From positions 62,001 through 126,000 of the forward strand of contig JAVERT010000002.1 of NCBI GenBank assembly GCA_034006985.1: a stretch of DNA of 64,000 nt. The letters are read 5' to 3'. Origin of the DNA: Gudongella sp034006985. GTDB lineage: Bacteria > Bacillota > Clostridia > Tissierellales > Tissierellaceae. The notes beneath the pieces were generated by a model. That model was not told the DNA's origin. It ran no database searches and worked only from the letters and a program-made list of their open reading frames with translations. Both the position numbers and the translations under genes were made by a program. Below, one piece after another: positions 24,957 to 33,624 of this stretch (within the stretch, counting starts at the first letter, position 1; every line of letters begins with the position of its first letter).

Positions 24957-25628
24957 ATGGCTATTTTTGACAAAGAAGCAAGTGCTTATGACAGTTGGTA
25001 TACAACAAAATTAGGAGAATTTGTAGATAAAGTAGAAACAGATTTAGCTTTTTCTCTTTTCAAACCTACTCCAGGAATGAAAATACTGGATGTAGGATGT
25101 GGAACAGGTAACTTTAGTATAAAACTAGCCGAAATGGGATGTAAAGTTATTGGTATAGATAAATCAGAGGAAATGCTTTATATAGCAAGAGAAAAGGCTA
25201 AAAGTAAAGGCTTAGATATTGATTTTCATATTATGGATGTTTATGATATTGAGTTTTCCGATGAAAGTTTTGATGCGGTATTTTCAATGGCTGCATTTGA
25301 ATTTATTAAGGAACCTCAAAAAGCTTATGGTGAAATGTATAGAGTGTTAAAAAATGCAGGATCTCTTTTAATTGGTACAATTAATAAAGATAGTAAATGG
25401 GGAGAACTTTATCTTTCAAAAGCATTTCAAGAAAACAGTGTGTTTAAATACGCAGATTTCAAAACTATGGATGATCTAAAGTCATGGAATGCTGAAAAAA
25501 TTGTAGGAAGTGGAGAGTGTTTGTTTATTCCACCTAATGCAGAAGAAAAAGATATAAGCCTTTTGCTTGAAAAACAATTTTCATCAAGCGAAAACGGTGG
25601 ATATATATGTGCCTTATGGGAAAAATAG
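24957..25628 (+). CDS. Class I SAM-dependent methyltransferase
   Basis: 223 residues. The SAM-binding glycine loop is ILDVGCGTGNFSIKLAE near residue 42-58, followed by GIDKSEEMLYIAREKAK and the DAVFSMAAFEFIKEP motif of the UbiE/Methyltransf_11 group. The N-terminus IFDKEASAYDSWYTTKLGEFVDKVE is typical of small-molecule methyltransferases. It starts with a strong AGGAGG and ends the TPP-controlled operon. A terminator follows, so co-regulation with thiamine uptake is expected. The substrate is unknown. The neighbourhood suggests a thiamine-related pyrimidine or thiazole, but this is inference. Confidence 0.85.
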   Translation: MAIFDKEASAYDSWYTTKLGEFVDKVETDLAFSLFKPTPGMKILDVGCGTGNFSIKLAEMGCKVIGIDKSEEMLYIAREKAKSKGLDIDFHIMDVYDIEFSDESFDAVFSMAAFEFIKEPQKAYGEMYRVLKNAGSLLIGTINKDSKWGELYLSKAFQENSVFKYADFKTMDDLKSWNAEKIVGSGECLFIPPNAEEKDISLLLEKQFSSSENGGYICALWEK

Positions 25629-25650
25629 TATAATTTTTTGAAACACAGCA

Positions 25651-25684
25651 AAAAAAGAACCTCAATTAGTAGGTTCTTTTTTTT
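25651..25684 (+). terminator. Terminator of the TPP operon
   Basis: AAAAGAACCT (25653-25662) pairs perfectly with AGGTTCTTTT (25671-25680) around an eight-base loop and is followed by T residues. Confidence 0.9.
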
Positions 25685-25829
25685 GAGGATAAATATATAA
25701 TCATTTCTTTAAGTTTTGTTTTTTGATAGTATATAAATAACAAAAGTATATCTTATCCCTTATAAGCCAGTACAAATTATTATGTTAAGAGAAACACTTT
25801 AGCCTTAAATCAGAGGGAGGAAATAGTAA

Positions 25830-26585
25830 ATGAATATAGAGCATCATTCATTTTATAGTTCGAAATTAGGAAGAGAGATGGAGTTTAAGAGTTATGGACA
25901 TACAGGTAAGCCTGTGGTAGTATTCCCTTCATCCGGAGGAAGGTTTTTTGAATATGAAGACTTTGGAATGATTGAAGCCTGCAAGCAATTCATTGAAAGT
26001 GGCGTAATTCGGATATATACAGTTGATGGAATTGATAATGAGACTTGGCTTAATAAAGAAAGAGCTGTTTCAGATATAGCTAACCATCATAACGCATATG
26101 ATGCATATATTATAGATGAACTAGTTCCATTTGTTCGTGAAAATAATAATTATAATGGTGGGATGATTGCAACAGGATGTAGCATGGGTGGATATCATAG
26201 TGCAAACTTTTATTTTAGACATCCAGATGTATTTGATACAGTAATAGCTTTAAGTGGAATTTACGATGCTAGATTTTTTGTAGGGGAGAATCTAGGGGAT
26301 TTTAATGTTTATACCAATTCACCAGTAGATTATTTAGCTCAGCTTAAGGATAATCATTATTTAGATGCCTACAGAAACGGTAATATAATTATCTGTACAG
26401 GTCAAGGCGCATGGGAAGAAGATGCTATTAAGGATACAAAAGCATTAGAACAAGTGCTGAAATCTAAAAATATACCTGCATGGATAGATTATTGGGGTCA
26501 AGATGTAAACCACGACTGGGAGTGGTGGAAAATTCAAATGCCATATTTCTTATCAAAATTGCAAGAACAAGATAAGCTTAAATAA
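25830..26585 (+). CDS. Esterase-D-type alpha/beta hydrolase
   Basis: A 251-residue cytosolic enzyme of the putative esterase family (PF00756). It opens with beta strands (EHHSFYSSKLGREMEFKSYG), then VVVFPSSGGRFFEYEDFG. The nucleophile serine lies in TGCSMGGYHSAN near residue 115, and the final DVNHDWEWWK carries the likely histidine. The family hydrolyses short acyl esters or carries out acyl transfer. The natural substrate cannot be read. Start ATG 25830 with GAGGGAGGAAA. A single gene with its own terminator. Confidence 0.8.
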   Translation: MNIEHHSFYSSKLGREMEFKSYGHTGKPVVVFPSSGGRFFEYEDFGMIEACKQFIESGVIRIYTVDGIDNETWLNKERAVSDIANHHNAYDAYIIDELVPFVRENNNYNGGMIATGCSMGGYHSANFYFRHPDVFDTVIALSGIYDARFFVGENLGDFNVYTNSPVDYLAQLKDNHYLDAYRNGNIIICTGQGAWEEDAIKDTKALEQVLKSKNIPAWIDYWGQDVNHDWEWWKIQMPYFLSKLQEQDKLK

Positions 26586-26590
26586 TAATA

Positions 26591-26629
26591 AATAAACTCA
26601 TCGAATCTAGATGAGTTTATTTTTATTTT
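26591..26629 (+). terminator. Terminator after the esterase gene
   Basis: AATAAACTCATC (26591-26602) pairs with GATGAGTTTATT (26610-26621) around a seven-base loop, followed by TTTATTTT. Confidence 0.9.
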
Positions 26630-26727
26630 AAGAATCTCTAAAAGGTAATTGATTTCAACTAGTGGTAAATAAAAGTTTATAGCTATATAATATAGTCAAT
26701 ACTATAATACATTAGGATGGTGAAAAA

Positions 26728-27678
26728 ATGAGAAATAGCGTTTTAGATGGAATAATGGGATTATGTGTTGCAGATGCATTGGGAGTACCAGTTGAATTTA
26801 TGGAAAGAGATTCACTTAGAAGAAACCCTGTAGTAGATATGAGAGCCTATGGTACATACAATCAACCAGCAGGAACTTGGTCAGATGATACAAGTATGAC
26901 ACTTTGCCTTTTAGACAGCCTCTCTAATGGACTAGATTATGAAGATATAATGATGAAATTTTTAGCTTGGTTTAATAAAGGAGAGTATTCGCCTTTTGGT
27001 CAAGCATTTGATATAGGAAATAGTACAAGAAAAGCATTGATGCGCTTTGAACAAGGTACTCCTCCACTAGAATGTGGTGGAAATACCCTACGTGACAATG
27101 GTAATGGATCACTTATGAGAATACTACCAATTGTATTTTATCTTAGAGTCAAATATGGAAGAGATTTTGTTGGAAATGATGAGGCCTTTCAAATTATACA
27201 TAATATTTCAGGCTTAACACATGCCCATAAAAGAAGTCAAATTGCATGTGGCATCTATATTTCAATAGCATCAGAGATTTTAGAAAAGAAAGACTTATAT
27301 GAAGCTATAGAATTAGGTATATCTAAAGCGATGGAGTATTATAGAAATCAAGATGGATTCATGGATGAGTTGCATCATTATATGAGAATTGAAAGAAAAG
27401 ACTTCAAGAATACTAATGTAGATAAAATAAAAAGCAGTGGATATGTAGTAGAGACTCTTGAAGCTGCTATTTGGTGTTTATTAAATACGACAAACTACAA
27501 AGACTGTGTTTTAAAAGCAGTGAATCTAGGAGAAGACACAGACACAGTTGCAGCAGTGGCCGGTGGCTTAGCAGGGCTATATTATGGATATAGTGAGATA
27601 CCAATGGAGTGGTTGGAGATTATAGTAAAGAAAAAATATGTGGAGAAGTTGTGTGATGGATTAGGGGGAATTATCTAA
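26728..27678 (+). CDS. ADP-ribosylglycohydrolase family protein
   Basis: A 316-residue all-helical enzyme of the DraG/ARH family (PF03747), which removes ADP-ribose from proteins, nucleic acids or small molecules. The N-terminal block is GIMGLCVADALGVPVEFM. The first metal site is AGTWSDDTSMTLCLLDSL, the loop block GGNTLRDNGNGSLMRILP, and the second metal site GEDTDTVAAVAGGLAGLYYG. All magnesium-binding acidic residues appear intact, so it should be active. Start ATG 26728 with AGGATGGTG. No ADP-ribosyltransferase is adjacent, and its target is unknown. The next gene starts about 110 bases downstream. Confidence 0.92.
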   Translation: MRNSVLDGIMGLCVADALGVPVEFMERDSLRRNPVVDMRAYGTYNQPAGTWSDDTSMTLCLLDSLSNGLDYEDIMMKFLAWFNKGEYSPFGQAFDIGNSTRKALMRFEQGTPPLECGGNTLRDNGNGSLMRILPIVFYLRVKYGRDFVGNDEAFQIIHNISGLTHAHKRSQIACGIYISIASEILEKKDLYEAIELGISKAMEYYRNQDGFMDELHHYMRIERKDFKNTNVDKIKSSGYVVETLEAAIWCLLNTTNYKDCVLKAVNLGEDTDTVAAVAGGLAGLYYGYSEIPMEWLEIIVKKKYVEKLCDGLGGII

Positions 27679-27786
27679 AATAGAGAAGGATGAAAATGGA
27701 AAAACCATTTATGCCCAATACCTTTACAAATTTCCTATTTCATCATATATTACTAATAAAGACAAAAAAAGAAGGTAAGAGAAAAA

Positions 27787-28659
27787 ATGATATTAAACCA
27801 AACTTTTGAGAGAGACAAAAAGAAAATACTTAAAAAACTGTTTTTTATAGTTTTTGGGAACTTGCTTTGTGCTATAGCATTTAATGCATTTTTTATACCT
27901 AGCCAATTGTTAAGTGGAGGGGTAGGCGGACTTGCATTAATGGTTCGTTATTTGTGGGATGTGCCTACTGGTATAACTGTGCTTTTAATAAATATACCAA
28001 TATTTATTTTAGGTGCAAAGATGGTGGATAGAGAATTCATCATTTATGCTTTCATATCTATGCTTGTGTTTTCAAGCTTACTAACTGTAACTACAGATAT
28101 CAGCAAATACTTTGTTATCGATGATATAATTCTTGGAGCTATATTTGGAGGAGTTTTAAATGGTCTTGGAATGGGTCTGATGTTTAGAAACAGGACTTGT
28201 CAGGGTGGTCTAGATATTATTGCAACAATACTTAAGCAAAAACGGAATTTAAATATTAGTACTGGTTTAATGACCTTAAATACTATCATTGTGTCCCTTT
28301 CTTCTATTTTATTTGGTTTTAAATCTGCTATGTATACAATAATTGCAATGTATGTTGGTTATCAAGTTCTTGATAAGGTTCAAATGGGATTTAATGTTAG
28401 AAAAAATGTTTTTATTATATCTGATAAATCAGAGGAGTTAGCTAGTCAAATTCTTACTAATTTACATAGAGGAGTTACTTTACTAGAAGGAACTGGTGCA
28501 TATACTAAACAGGGTAAAAAAGTTATTTATTGTATAGTTACATCGAATGAAATTGTTAAATTGAAAGTGCTGGTAGATAAGATAGATCCTGGTGCATTTC
28601 TAACTATAAATGATGTAGTTGAGGTTAGGGGTAGTGGTTTTCAGAATGAGGGTATATAA
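27787..28659 (+). CDS. YitT-family membrane protein
   Basis: 290 residues with six predicted membrane helices in the first ~190 (DUF161), then a cytosolic DUF2179 domain of about 80 residues. Landmarks are FNAFFIPSQLLSGGVGGLAL, NRTCQGGLDIIATILKQ, and the terminal ISDKSEELASQI and HRGVTLLEGTGAYTKQGKKV blocks. The family is widespread in Firmicutes. Its function is not established, though a transporter is often proposed. The ribosome site is weak (GAAGGTAAGAG before ATG 27787). Its nearest neighbour is a DegV-type gene, 67 bases downstream. Confidence 0.88.
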   Translation: MILNQTFERDKKKILKKLFFIVFGNLLCAIAFNAFFIPSQLLSGGVGGLALMVRYLWDVPTGITVLLINIPIFILGAKMVDREFIIYAFISMLVFSSLLTVTTDISKYFVIDDIILGAIFGGVLNGLGMGLMFRNRTCQGGLDIIATILKQKRNLNISTGLMTLNTIIVSLSSILFGFKSAMYTIIAMYVGYQVLDKVQMGFNVRKNVFIISDKSEELASQILTNLHRGVTLLEGTGAYTKQGKKVIYCIVTSNEIVKLKVLVDKIDPGAFLTINDVVEVRGSGFQNEGI

Positions 28660-28726
28660 TTTGAAAATTTTCTGTAAAAATGATATGGTTTATTATAGCA
28701 AATAATTAGATGGAGAGGTATTTCTT

Positions 28727-29587
28727 ATGGGCGTAAGAGTAATGACTGATAGTACTAGCTATATTGATAAAGATCTTAGAGAATCTTTAGATATAGAGAT
28801 ATTATCTCTACTTATTTCTTTTGAAGATGAAAGTATAAAAGAAACTGAAATAGATAACAAGGTTTTTTATCAGATGATGGAACGAAAAGGCATCCCAGTA
28901 TCTTCTCAACCTGTTTTAGGCGAGATGTATCAGAGAATGTTAGATATCGTGAGTAAAGGCGATGATTTGGTTTGTGTTTTTATATCAGCTGAAATGAGTG
29001 GTACTTTTAATAGTGCATGTAAAGTTAGTGAAGAAGTCATGAAGGATTGTAAAGATTCTAAAATAGTTGTGTTAGATTCAAGATCTAATTCTATGCAACT
29101 TGGATTTGCAGCAATTACAGCAGCTAGAGCAGCTAAAGAAGGAAAAAGCATAGATGAAGTTGTAGAATTAGTTGAGCGCAATATTAAAAGAAGTAGGTTC
29201 TTATTTATTCCTGACAACTTAGAATACCTTAAAAAGGGTGGAAGAATAGGCGGTGCAGCTGCTTTGTTTGGGAAAATGCTCCAAATTATACCAGTTTTAA
29301 CAGTGAAATCTGGAAAGACTGCTATACTTGAAAAAGTAAGAACTAAAACTAAAGCTATAAAGGTGATTTTTAATAGATTATTAAAAGACAATCTTGAGTT
29401 TAAAATTAAAGAAATAGTTGTTCATCATATAAATTGTTATGAACAAGCTAAGGAATTAGCCGATAAATTAAAAGATAAATTTGACATGGAAATATCGATA
29501 GTAGACATTGGACCTATAATCGGTATGCATGTAGGACCAGGTGCCATAGGCATTGCTTATTATACTGAGGAAGAAATTTCAAACTAA
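28727..29587 (+). CDS. DegV-family fatty-acid-binding protein
   Basis: 286 residues. The first domain opens VRVMTDSTSYIDKDLRESLDI, the DegV start, and contains SSQPVLGEMYQRML and the ligand-contact VFISAEMSGTFNSA. The second domain opens FIPDNLEYLKKGGRIGGAAALFGKMLQIIPVLTVK, and GPIIGMHVGPGAIGIAYY ends the protein. Family members (such as FakB) bind a fatty acid for phosphorylation by FakA. Whether this one does so is not shown here. Start ATG 28727 with GGAGAGG. It is the last gene before the T-box region. Confidence 0.9.
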   Translation: MGVRVMTDSTSYIDKDLRESLDIEILSLLISFEDESIKETEIDNKVFYQMMERKGIPVSSQPVLGEMYQRMLDIVSKGDDLVCVFISAEMSGTFNSACKVSEEVMKDCKDSKIVVLDSRSNSMQLGFAAITAARAAKEGKSIDEVVELVERNIKRSRFLFIPDNLEYLKKGGRIGGAAALFGKMLQIIPVLTVKSGKTAILEKVRTKTKAIKVIFNRLLKDNLEFKIKEIVVHHINCYEQAKELADKLKDKFDMEISIVDIGPIIGMHVGPGAIGIAYYTEEEISN

Positions 29588-29605
29588 GAATTAGCTTAAA
29601 GATAA

Positions 29606-29634
29606 TTTGACAAATCCATTTTACTGTTGTACAA
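29606..29634 (+). promoter_or_regulatory. Promoter of the serA leader
   Basis: TTGACA (29606-29611), a 17-base spacer and TACAAT (29629-29634) form a near-perfect sigma-A promoter, about 20 bases before the first T-box. Confidence 0.85.
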
Positions 29635-29654
29635 TAGCAGAAATACATATTACA

Positions 29655-29895
29655 GCGATGAAGAAAAATAGTAATCAATGATTATCTTAAAGAGAGCAAG
29701 TGGCTGGTGAGAACTTGTAGATAAACTGATGAATCCATTTCAGAGCTATTTACGAAGAGTGAATTCGTATACCTTACGTTACAAGGTTTTGAGTGAACAG
29801 ATGTAAATTCGTCTGTTAATTTGGGTGGCAACGCGGTAGATACCTCTCGTCCCTTATTTTTAATAATAAGAGATGAGAGTTTTTAGTTTTTTGGA
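29655..29895 (+). ncRNA. T-box leader 1, serine (UCC specifier)
   Basis: All T-box parts are visible: GAAGAAAAATAGTAATCAATG (loop E AGTA), AGAGAG, GGTGAGAACTTG, then GAATCC, in which the specifier TCC (29734-29736) follows GAA. The T-box sequence TTGGGTGGCAACGCGG (29821-29836) pairs with the uncharged tRNA end. The terminator is CTCTCGTC...GATGAGAG and a T run (29844-29886). UCC is a serine codon, so uncharged tRNA-Ser should turn the downstream gene on. It is the first of two near-identical copies. Confidence 0.92.
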
Positions 29896-29909
29896 CAATT
29901 TAATAGTAG

Positions 29910-30147
29910 GCGATGAAGAAAAATAGTAATCAATGATTATCTTAAAGAGAGCAAGTGGCTGGTGAGAACTTGTAGATAAACTGATGAATCCATTTCAGAG
30001 CTATTTACGAAGAGTAAATTTGTATACCTTACGTTACAAGGATTTGAGTGAACAGATGCAAATTTGTCTGTTAATTTGGGTGGCAACGCGGTAGATACCT
30101 CTCGTCCCTTATTTTTAATAATAAGTGGCGAGATTTTTTTATTTAAA
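29910..30147 (+). ncRNA. T-box leader 2, serine (UCC specifier)
   Basis: A copy of T-box 1 shifted by exactly 255 bases, without insertion or deletion through 230 bases. I count five substitutions before the terminators, all in the antiterminator-proximal part. The specifier is again TCC (29989-29991), and the T-box sequence is the same. Its terminator reads CTCGTCCC...GTGGCGAG then seven T. Two T-boxes in series should require two uncharged tRNA binding events, giving a sharper response to serine shortage. Confidence 0.92.
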
Positions 30148-30167
30148 ATTTAGAGGAGGAATAAAAG

Positions 30168-31082
30168 ATGAGAGTACTAGCAAATGACGGAATGGACAAA
30201 AATGCAATGGAAATTTTAAAAAAGGATGGCATATTAGTAGATTCAAATCATTATGAAAAAGAGGAATTATATAATATTATTAAAGATTTCGATATTTTAA
30301 TAGTAAGATCAGCTACTAAAGCAGATAGGGAATTTATTGACGCAGCTAAAAAAGCAAGACTTAAGCTTATTATTAGAGCTGGGGTTGGTTTGGATAATAT
30401 AGATATCCCTTATGCAGTTAAGAATGGAATAGAAGTTAGAAACACTCCTAATTCAAGCAGCAATTCAGTTGCAGAACTTGTCCTTGGACATATGATTGGA
30501 CTTGCTAGGTATATTACTATTGCTAATATTACGCTTAGAGAAGGTAAATGGAATAAAAAAGCATATACTGGAACTGAACTTAGTGGCAAGACATTTGGCA
30601 TTATTGGATTTGGGAGAATTGGAAAAGCTTTGGCTAACAAGGCAAGTGCCCTAGGTATGAATGTAATATATTATGATAAATACTATAAGAACGATGATAA
30701 ATACAAGTATGTTGATTTTGAAGAGCTTTTAAAGAATGCAGACTTTATATCTTTACATGTTCCAGGTGTAGATAAAGCAATTATAGGGGAAGCAGAAATA
30801 AAACTGATGAAAGATGGTGTATTCCTTATAAATGCAGCACGGGGTGGAGTAATAGATGAAAATGCTCTACTTGAAGCACTAAATACTGACAAGGTTGCTG
30901 GAGCTGGTATTGATGTATTTATACAGGAACCAAAACCAAATCAAGACTTATGCAACCATCCAAAAGTATCAGTTACACCACATATTGGAGCAGCTACACA
31001 AGAAGCCCAGATGAGAATTGGTGGAGAGATTGTAGATATTATTATGGATTTCTATAACAATACAAATGAGATTGCAATTTAA
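30168..31082 (+). CDS. serA: D-3-phosphoglycerate dehydrogenase, short form
   Basis: 304 residues. It oxidises 3-phosphoglycerate to phosphohydroxypyruvate, the first step of serine synthesis. NAD loop: GKTFGIIGFGRIGKALANKA near residue 140-160. Catalytic residues: Arg in LINAARGGVIDENAL, Glu in DVFIQEPKPNQDL and His in VSVTPHIGAATQEA. The regulatory ACT domain of long forms is absent, so control probably rests on the tandem serine T-box upstream, which independently supports the serine assignment. Start ATG 30168 with AGGAGGAAT. A terminator follows. Neither serC nor serB is adjacent. Confidence 0.9.
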   Translation: MRVLANDGMDKNAMEILKKDGILVDSNHYEKEELYNIIKDFDILIVRSATKADREFIDAAKKARLKLIIRAGVGLDNIDIPYAVKNGIEVRNTPNSSSNSVAELVLGHMIGLARYITIANITLREGKWNKKAYTGTELSGKTFGIIGFGRIGKALANKASALGMNVIYYDKYYKNDDKYKYVDFEELLKNADFISLHVPGVDKAIIGEAEIKLMKDGVFLINAARGGVIDENALLEALNTDKVAGAGIDVFIQEPKPNQDLCNHPKVSVTPHIGAATQEAQMRIGGEIVDIIMDFYNNTNEIAI

Positions 31083-31100
31083 AGATATTAATATGATAAT

Positions 31101-31142
31101 AGGACCTTTGAGCTTAAAGATATTAAGTTTAAAGGTCCTTTT
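31101..31142 (+). terminator. Terminator after serA
   Basis: AGGACCTTT (31101-31109) pairs perfectly with AAAGGTCCT (31131-31139), with an inner weaker pairing (TTAA/TTAA region), followed by TTTTAA. Confidence 0.8.
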
Positions 31143-31568
31143 AATGAAGGATTAATACTTATTTAAATATTAAACAGATTATTTAAGGATTCGTATAAAT
31201 CAGGATGAGTAAAGATTCCATGTCTTAATTTATAACAGCTTTCATAAAGCCTTCTGTAAGGTTTTGTTCTAAGGCTTTGCAAATATTTTTATTTAAAATT
31301 TTAATGCTTTTTAATAGTTTCTATAATATAATCTCTTCTCATATTTGTTTCTTTGAAGCACTTATTGTTAATTACCCAAGCAAGGATAGCTTAAAAGTTG
31401 TTATGATATACAGCGCTAACAATCAGTTCGTATTTGTAATTCGTTGTGTTAATCAAGCGTATAAGTTATACTGAAAAAAGAAGATGATTTTATGGGAAAT
31501 TGAAATAATTATAAATAATAGCCGATATAGTTAGTAATCTAAAGTAAAAACCAATTGGAGGTGAGACC
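31143..31568. other. Intergenic region without a clear gene
   Basis: 426 AT-rich bases. A plus-strand frame at 31277-31474 has no ribosome site and no family-like text, so I do not call it. On the minus strand two short open stretches look protein-like: RRLYESCYKLRHGIFTHPDL (within 31169-31280), and a stretch ending RRDYIIETIKKH (ending near 31302). They lack starts and may be the end of a decayed gene. A good ribosome site for the next gene lies at 31557-31563. Confidence 0.35.
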
Positions 31569-33590
31569 ATGAAGTTGAATAAGAAAAATGATCATATAAA
31601 AGTTGAGAGTTTGTCACTTGTTGATAAAAAGCAATATGTACATGACAAAATAGAGGAAGGATTGCCCCAACTGAGGATTATATTTCTTTGTTTAGTTTTT
31701 TTATATGGAGCATTTGGATATTTAGATTATCTGATGATTGATGATTATATGAAGCAATTCTTAATTATTCGTTTTATTATTGTTATTCCATTATTTATTT
31801 TGTTTTTAGCACTTTCTTTTAGCAAGATAATTTATCGGATAGCACAGCCATTTATAACCCTTTGCCTTATTGTGGGTGGTGTGGGTATAGCCTATATGCT
31901 TATAATATATCCTAGCAATTTTAGCTATTATGGTGGATTGTTTATGGTAATTTTTTCTGGTTACTTTTTATTGAGGTTAAATACTAGTTATGCATTAACT
32001 GGAAATATAATCATTCTGTTGTCTTATATTGTTGGATTTATTACGATTAATAAGACAATAGATTTTGATACAATTATGGTGATATCTTTTTTTGCGGGAG
32101 CAAATATAATAGGCGCAGTAGGCAATTTTCAATTGGAGATAATGGGTCGATCTAGATATATGCAGGAGAAGGAAATTAAAAGCCAAAATAAACAACTTGA
32201 AGAGTTGGTTCTCACTCAGCATAATGAACTTCTACAAATTGAAAAAGCATTTGAATCGACTAGTGATGCTATGGCAATCTTTAATCCTAATGGAGAACTT
32301 ATTGATTACAATGGAGCTTTTATTAGGATGTTAGAAGCCTCTGATACCACTGAAACAGTGTTTTTTCATAAGTTAGATGATATTATATTGGATGTAATCA
32401 ATGGAAAACATTGGAACGGAGAGAAAACTTTTTCAGTGGATGATAGCTTAGATAAGACAGTATTGATTCAGGCTGATTCAGTATATGAAAATGATAAAAT
32501 CATTGGCGCTGTAATGACTTTCAAAGATATCACGGATAGGAAAACCGCAGAAGAACAGATAAAGTATATAGGTTCACATGATCATTTGACTGGCCTTTTC
32601 AACCGATATTGGTTTGATGAGAAATTACGAAAATTAGATACACTGGATAAATTGCCACTTAGTCTAATAATGGCAGACCTTAATGGATTGAAGCTCTTAA
32701 ATGATACTTATGGTCATGCAATCGGAGATGAGTTTCTTAAATCTGCTGCTGGGATTTTTAAGTTGGTATGCCGTAAAAAAGATATAGTTGCCCGTTGGGG
32801 TGGGGATGAGTTTGTAATTTTATTGCCAAATACTTCATATGATGAAGCATCATTAATAGCTGATAGAATTTTACAGGAAAGTTCTCAGGTACAATGTGAA
32901 GGTGTTCCTGTTTCAATGACTTTGGGTGTATCCTGCAAAGTAAGTGAGGAAGAGGATATTTCTATTATGATGAAATTAGCTGAAGATAAAATGTATAGAC
33001 AGAAGCTAACTGATAGTCGTAGTGCCAAAAGCGCTATATTAAATGCACTTAACAAGGCTATGCAGGTAAAGAGCTTTGAAACTGAGGCACATTCGGGAAA
33101 TATGCATAAATTTGCTAGAAGGTTGGGAATAAGACTGGGATTGTCTGCAGATGAATTATCTAGACTAGATTTGGTAATAAGACTTCACGATATAGGGAAG
33201 ATAAATATTCCTGCAGAAATTCTTGGTAAAAAAGGACCATTAACGGCTGATGAATGGGTTATAATGAAAAGACATACTGAAATTGGTTATCGTATAGTTC
33301 AGGCAACTGAAGAGTTTGCTCATGTTGCTCAAGAGATTCTTTCTCACCATGAAAAATGGGACGGAACAGGATACCCACAAAATCTAAAGGGAGAAGAAAT
33401 TCCATATCTTTCTCGAATTGCAAATGTTGTTGATTCTTATGAAGTGATGCTAAACGGAAGACCTTATAAAAAGCCTATGTCAGAAGAAGAGATTATCGCT
33501 GAATTAAGACGATGTTCTGGTACTCAATTCGACCCAAATTTAGTAGAAGTTTTTCTTCAAGAAATTAGTGAAATTGGAATAGATATATAA
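31569..33590 (+). CDS. Membrane PAS-GGDEF-HD-GYP cyclic-di-GMP signalling protein
   Basis: 673 residues. After a short cytosolic N-terminus, six to seven membrane helices span about 30-195. A coiled linker comes next (QEKEIKSQNKQLEELVLTQ), then one PAS domain (about 225-330), GGDEF (335-490) and HD-GYP (500-673). The cyclase motif RWGGDEF is intact. The hydrolase has HDIGKINIP near residue 540, HHEKWDGTGYP near 595 and a YKKPMSEEEI block, so all HD-GYP ligands appear present. This contrasts with the HQE variant at 3.8 kb. It likely hydrolyses c-di-GMP under control of an unknown membrane signal. Start ATG 31569 with GGAGGTGAG. Confidence 0.9.
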   Translation: MKLNKKNDHIKVESLSLVDKKQYVHDKIEEGLPQLRIIFLCLVFLYGAFGYLDYLMIDDYMKQFLIIRFIIVIPLFILFLALSFSKIIYRIAQPFITLCLIVGGVGIAYMLIIYPSNFSYYGGLFMVIFSGYFLLRLNTSYALTGNIIILLSYIVGFITINKTIDFDTIMVISFFAGANIIGAVGNFQLEIMGRSRYMQEKEIKSQNKQLEELVLTQHNELLQIEKAFESTSDAMAIFNPNGELIDYNGAFIRMLEASDTTETVFFHKLDDIILDVINGKHWNGEKTFSVDDSLDKTVLIQADSVYENDKIIGAVMTFKDITDRKTAEEQIKYIGSHDHLTGLFNRYWFDEKLRKLDTLDKLPLSLIMADLNGLKLLNDTYGHAIGDEFLKSAAGIFKLVCRKKDIVARWGGDEFVILLPNTSYDEASLIADRILQESSQVQCEGVPVSMTLGVSCKVSEEEDISIMMKLAEDKMYRQKLTDSRSAKSAILNALNKAMQVKSFETEAHSGNMHKFARRLGIRLGLSADELSRLDLVIRLHDIGKINIPAEILGKKGPLTADEWVIMKRHTEIGYRIVQATEEFAHVAQEILSHHEKWDGTGYPQNLKGEEIPYLSRIANVVDSYEVMLNGRPYKKPMSEEEIIAELRRCSGTQFDPNLVEVFLQEISEIGIDI

Positions 33591-33624
33591 AATATGTAAC
33601 TAAAGATATTGAAAGGATGTTTAA

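Noticed and set aside
29655..30147. The 255-base repeat as a mobile element or CRISPR-like array
   Set aside because: Each copy contains every T-box part with a specifier and a terminator. There is no transposase, no terminal repeat pair and only two units.
31277..31474. A 65-codon plus-strand frame in the gap before the second GGDEF gene
   Set aside because: It has no ribosome site, its amino-acid make-up looks like random AT-rich DNA, and it matches no family I know.
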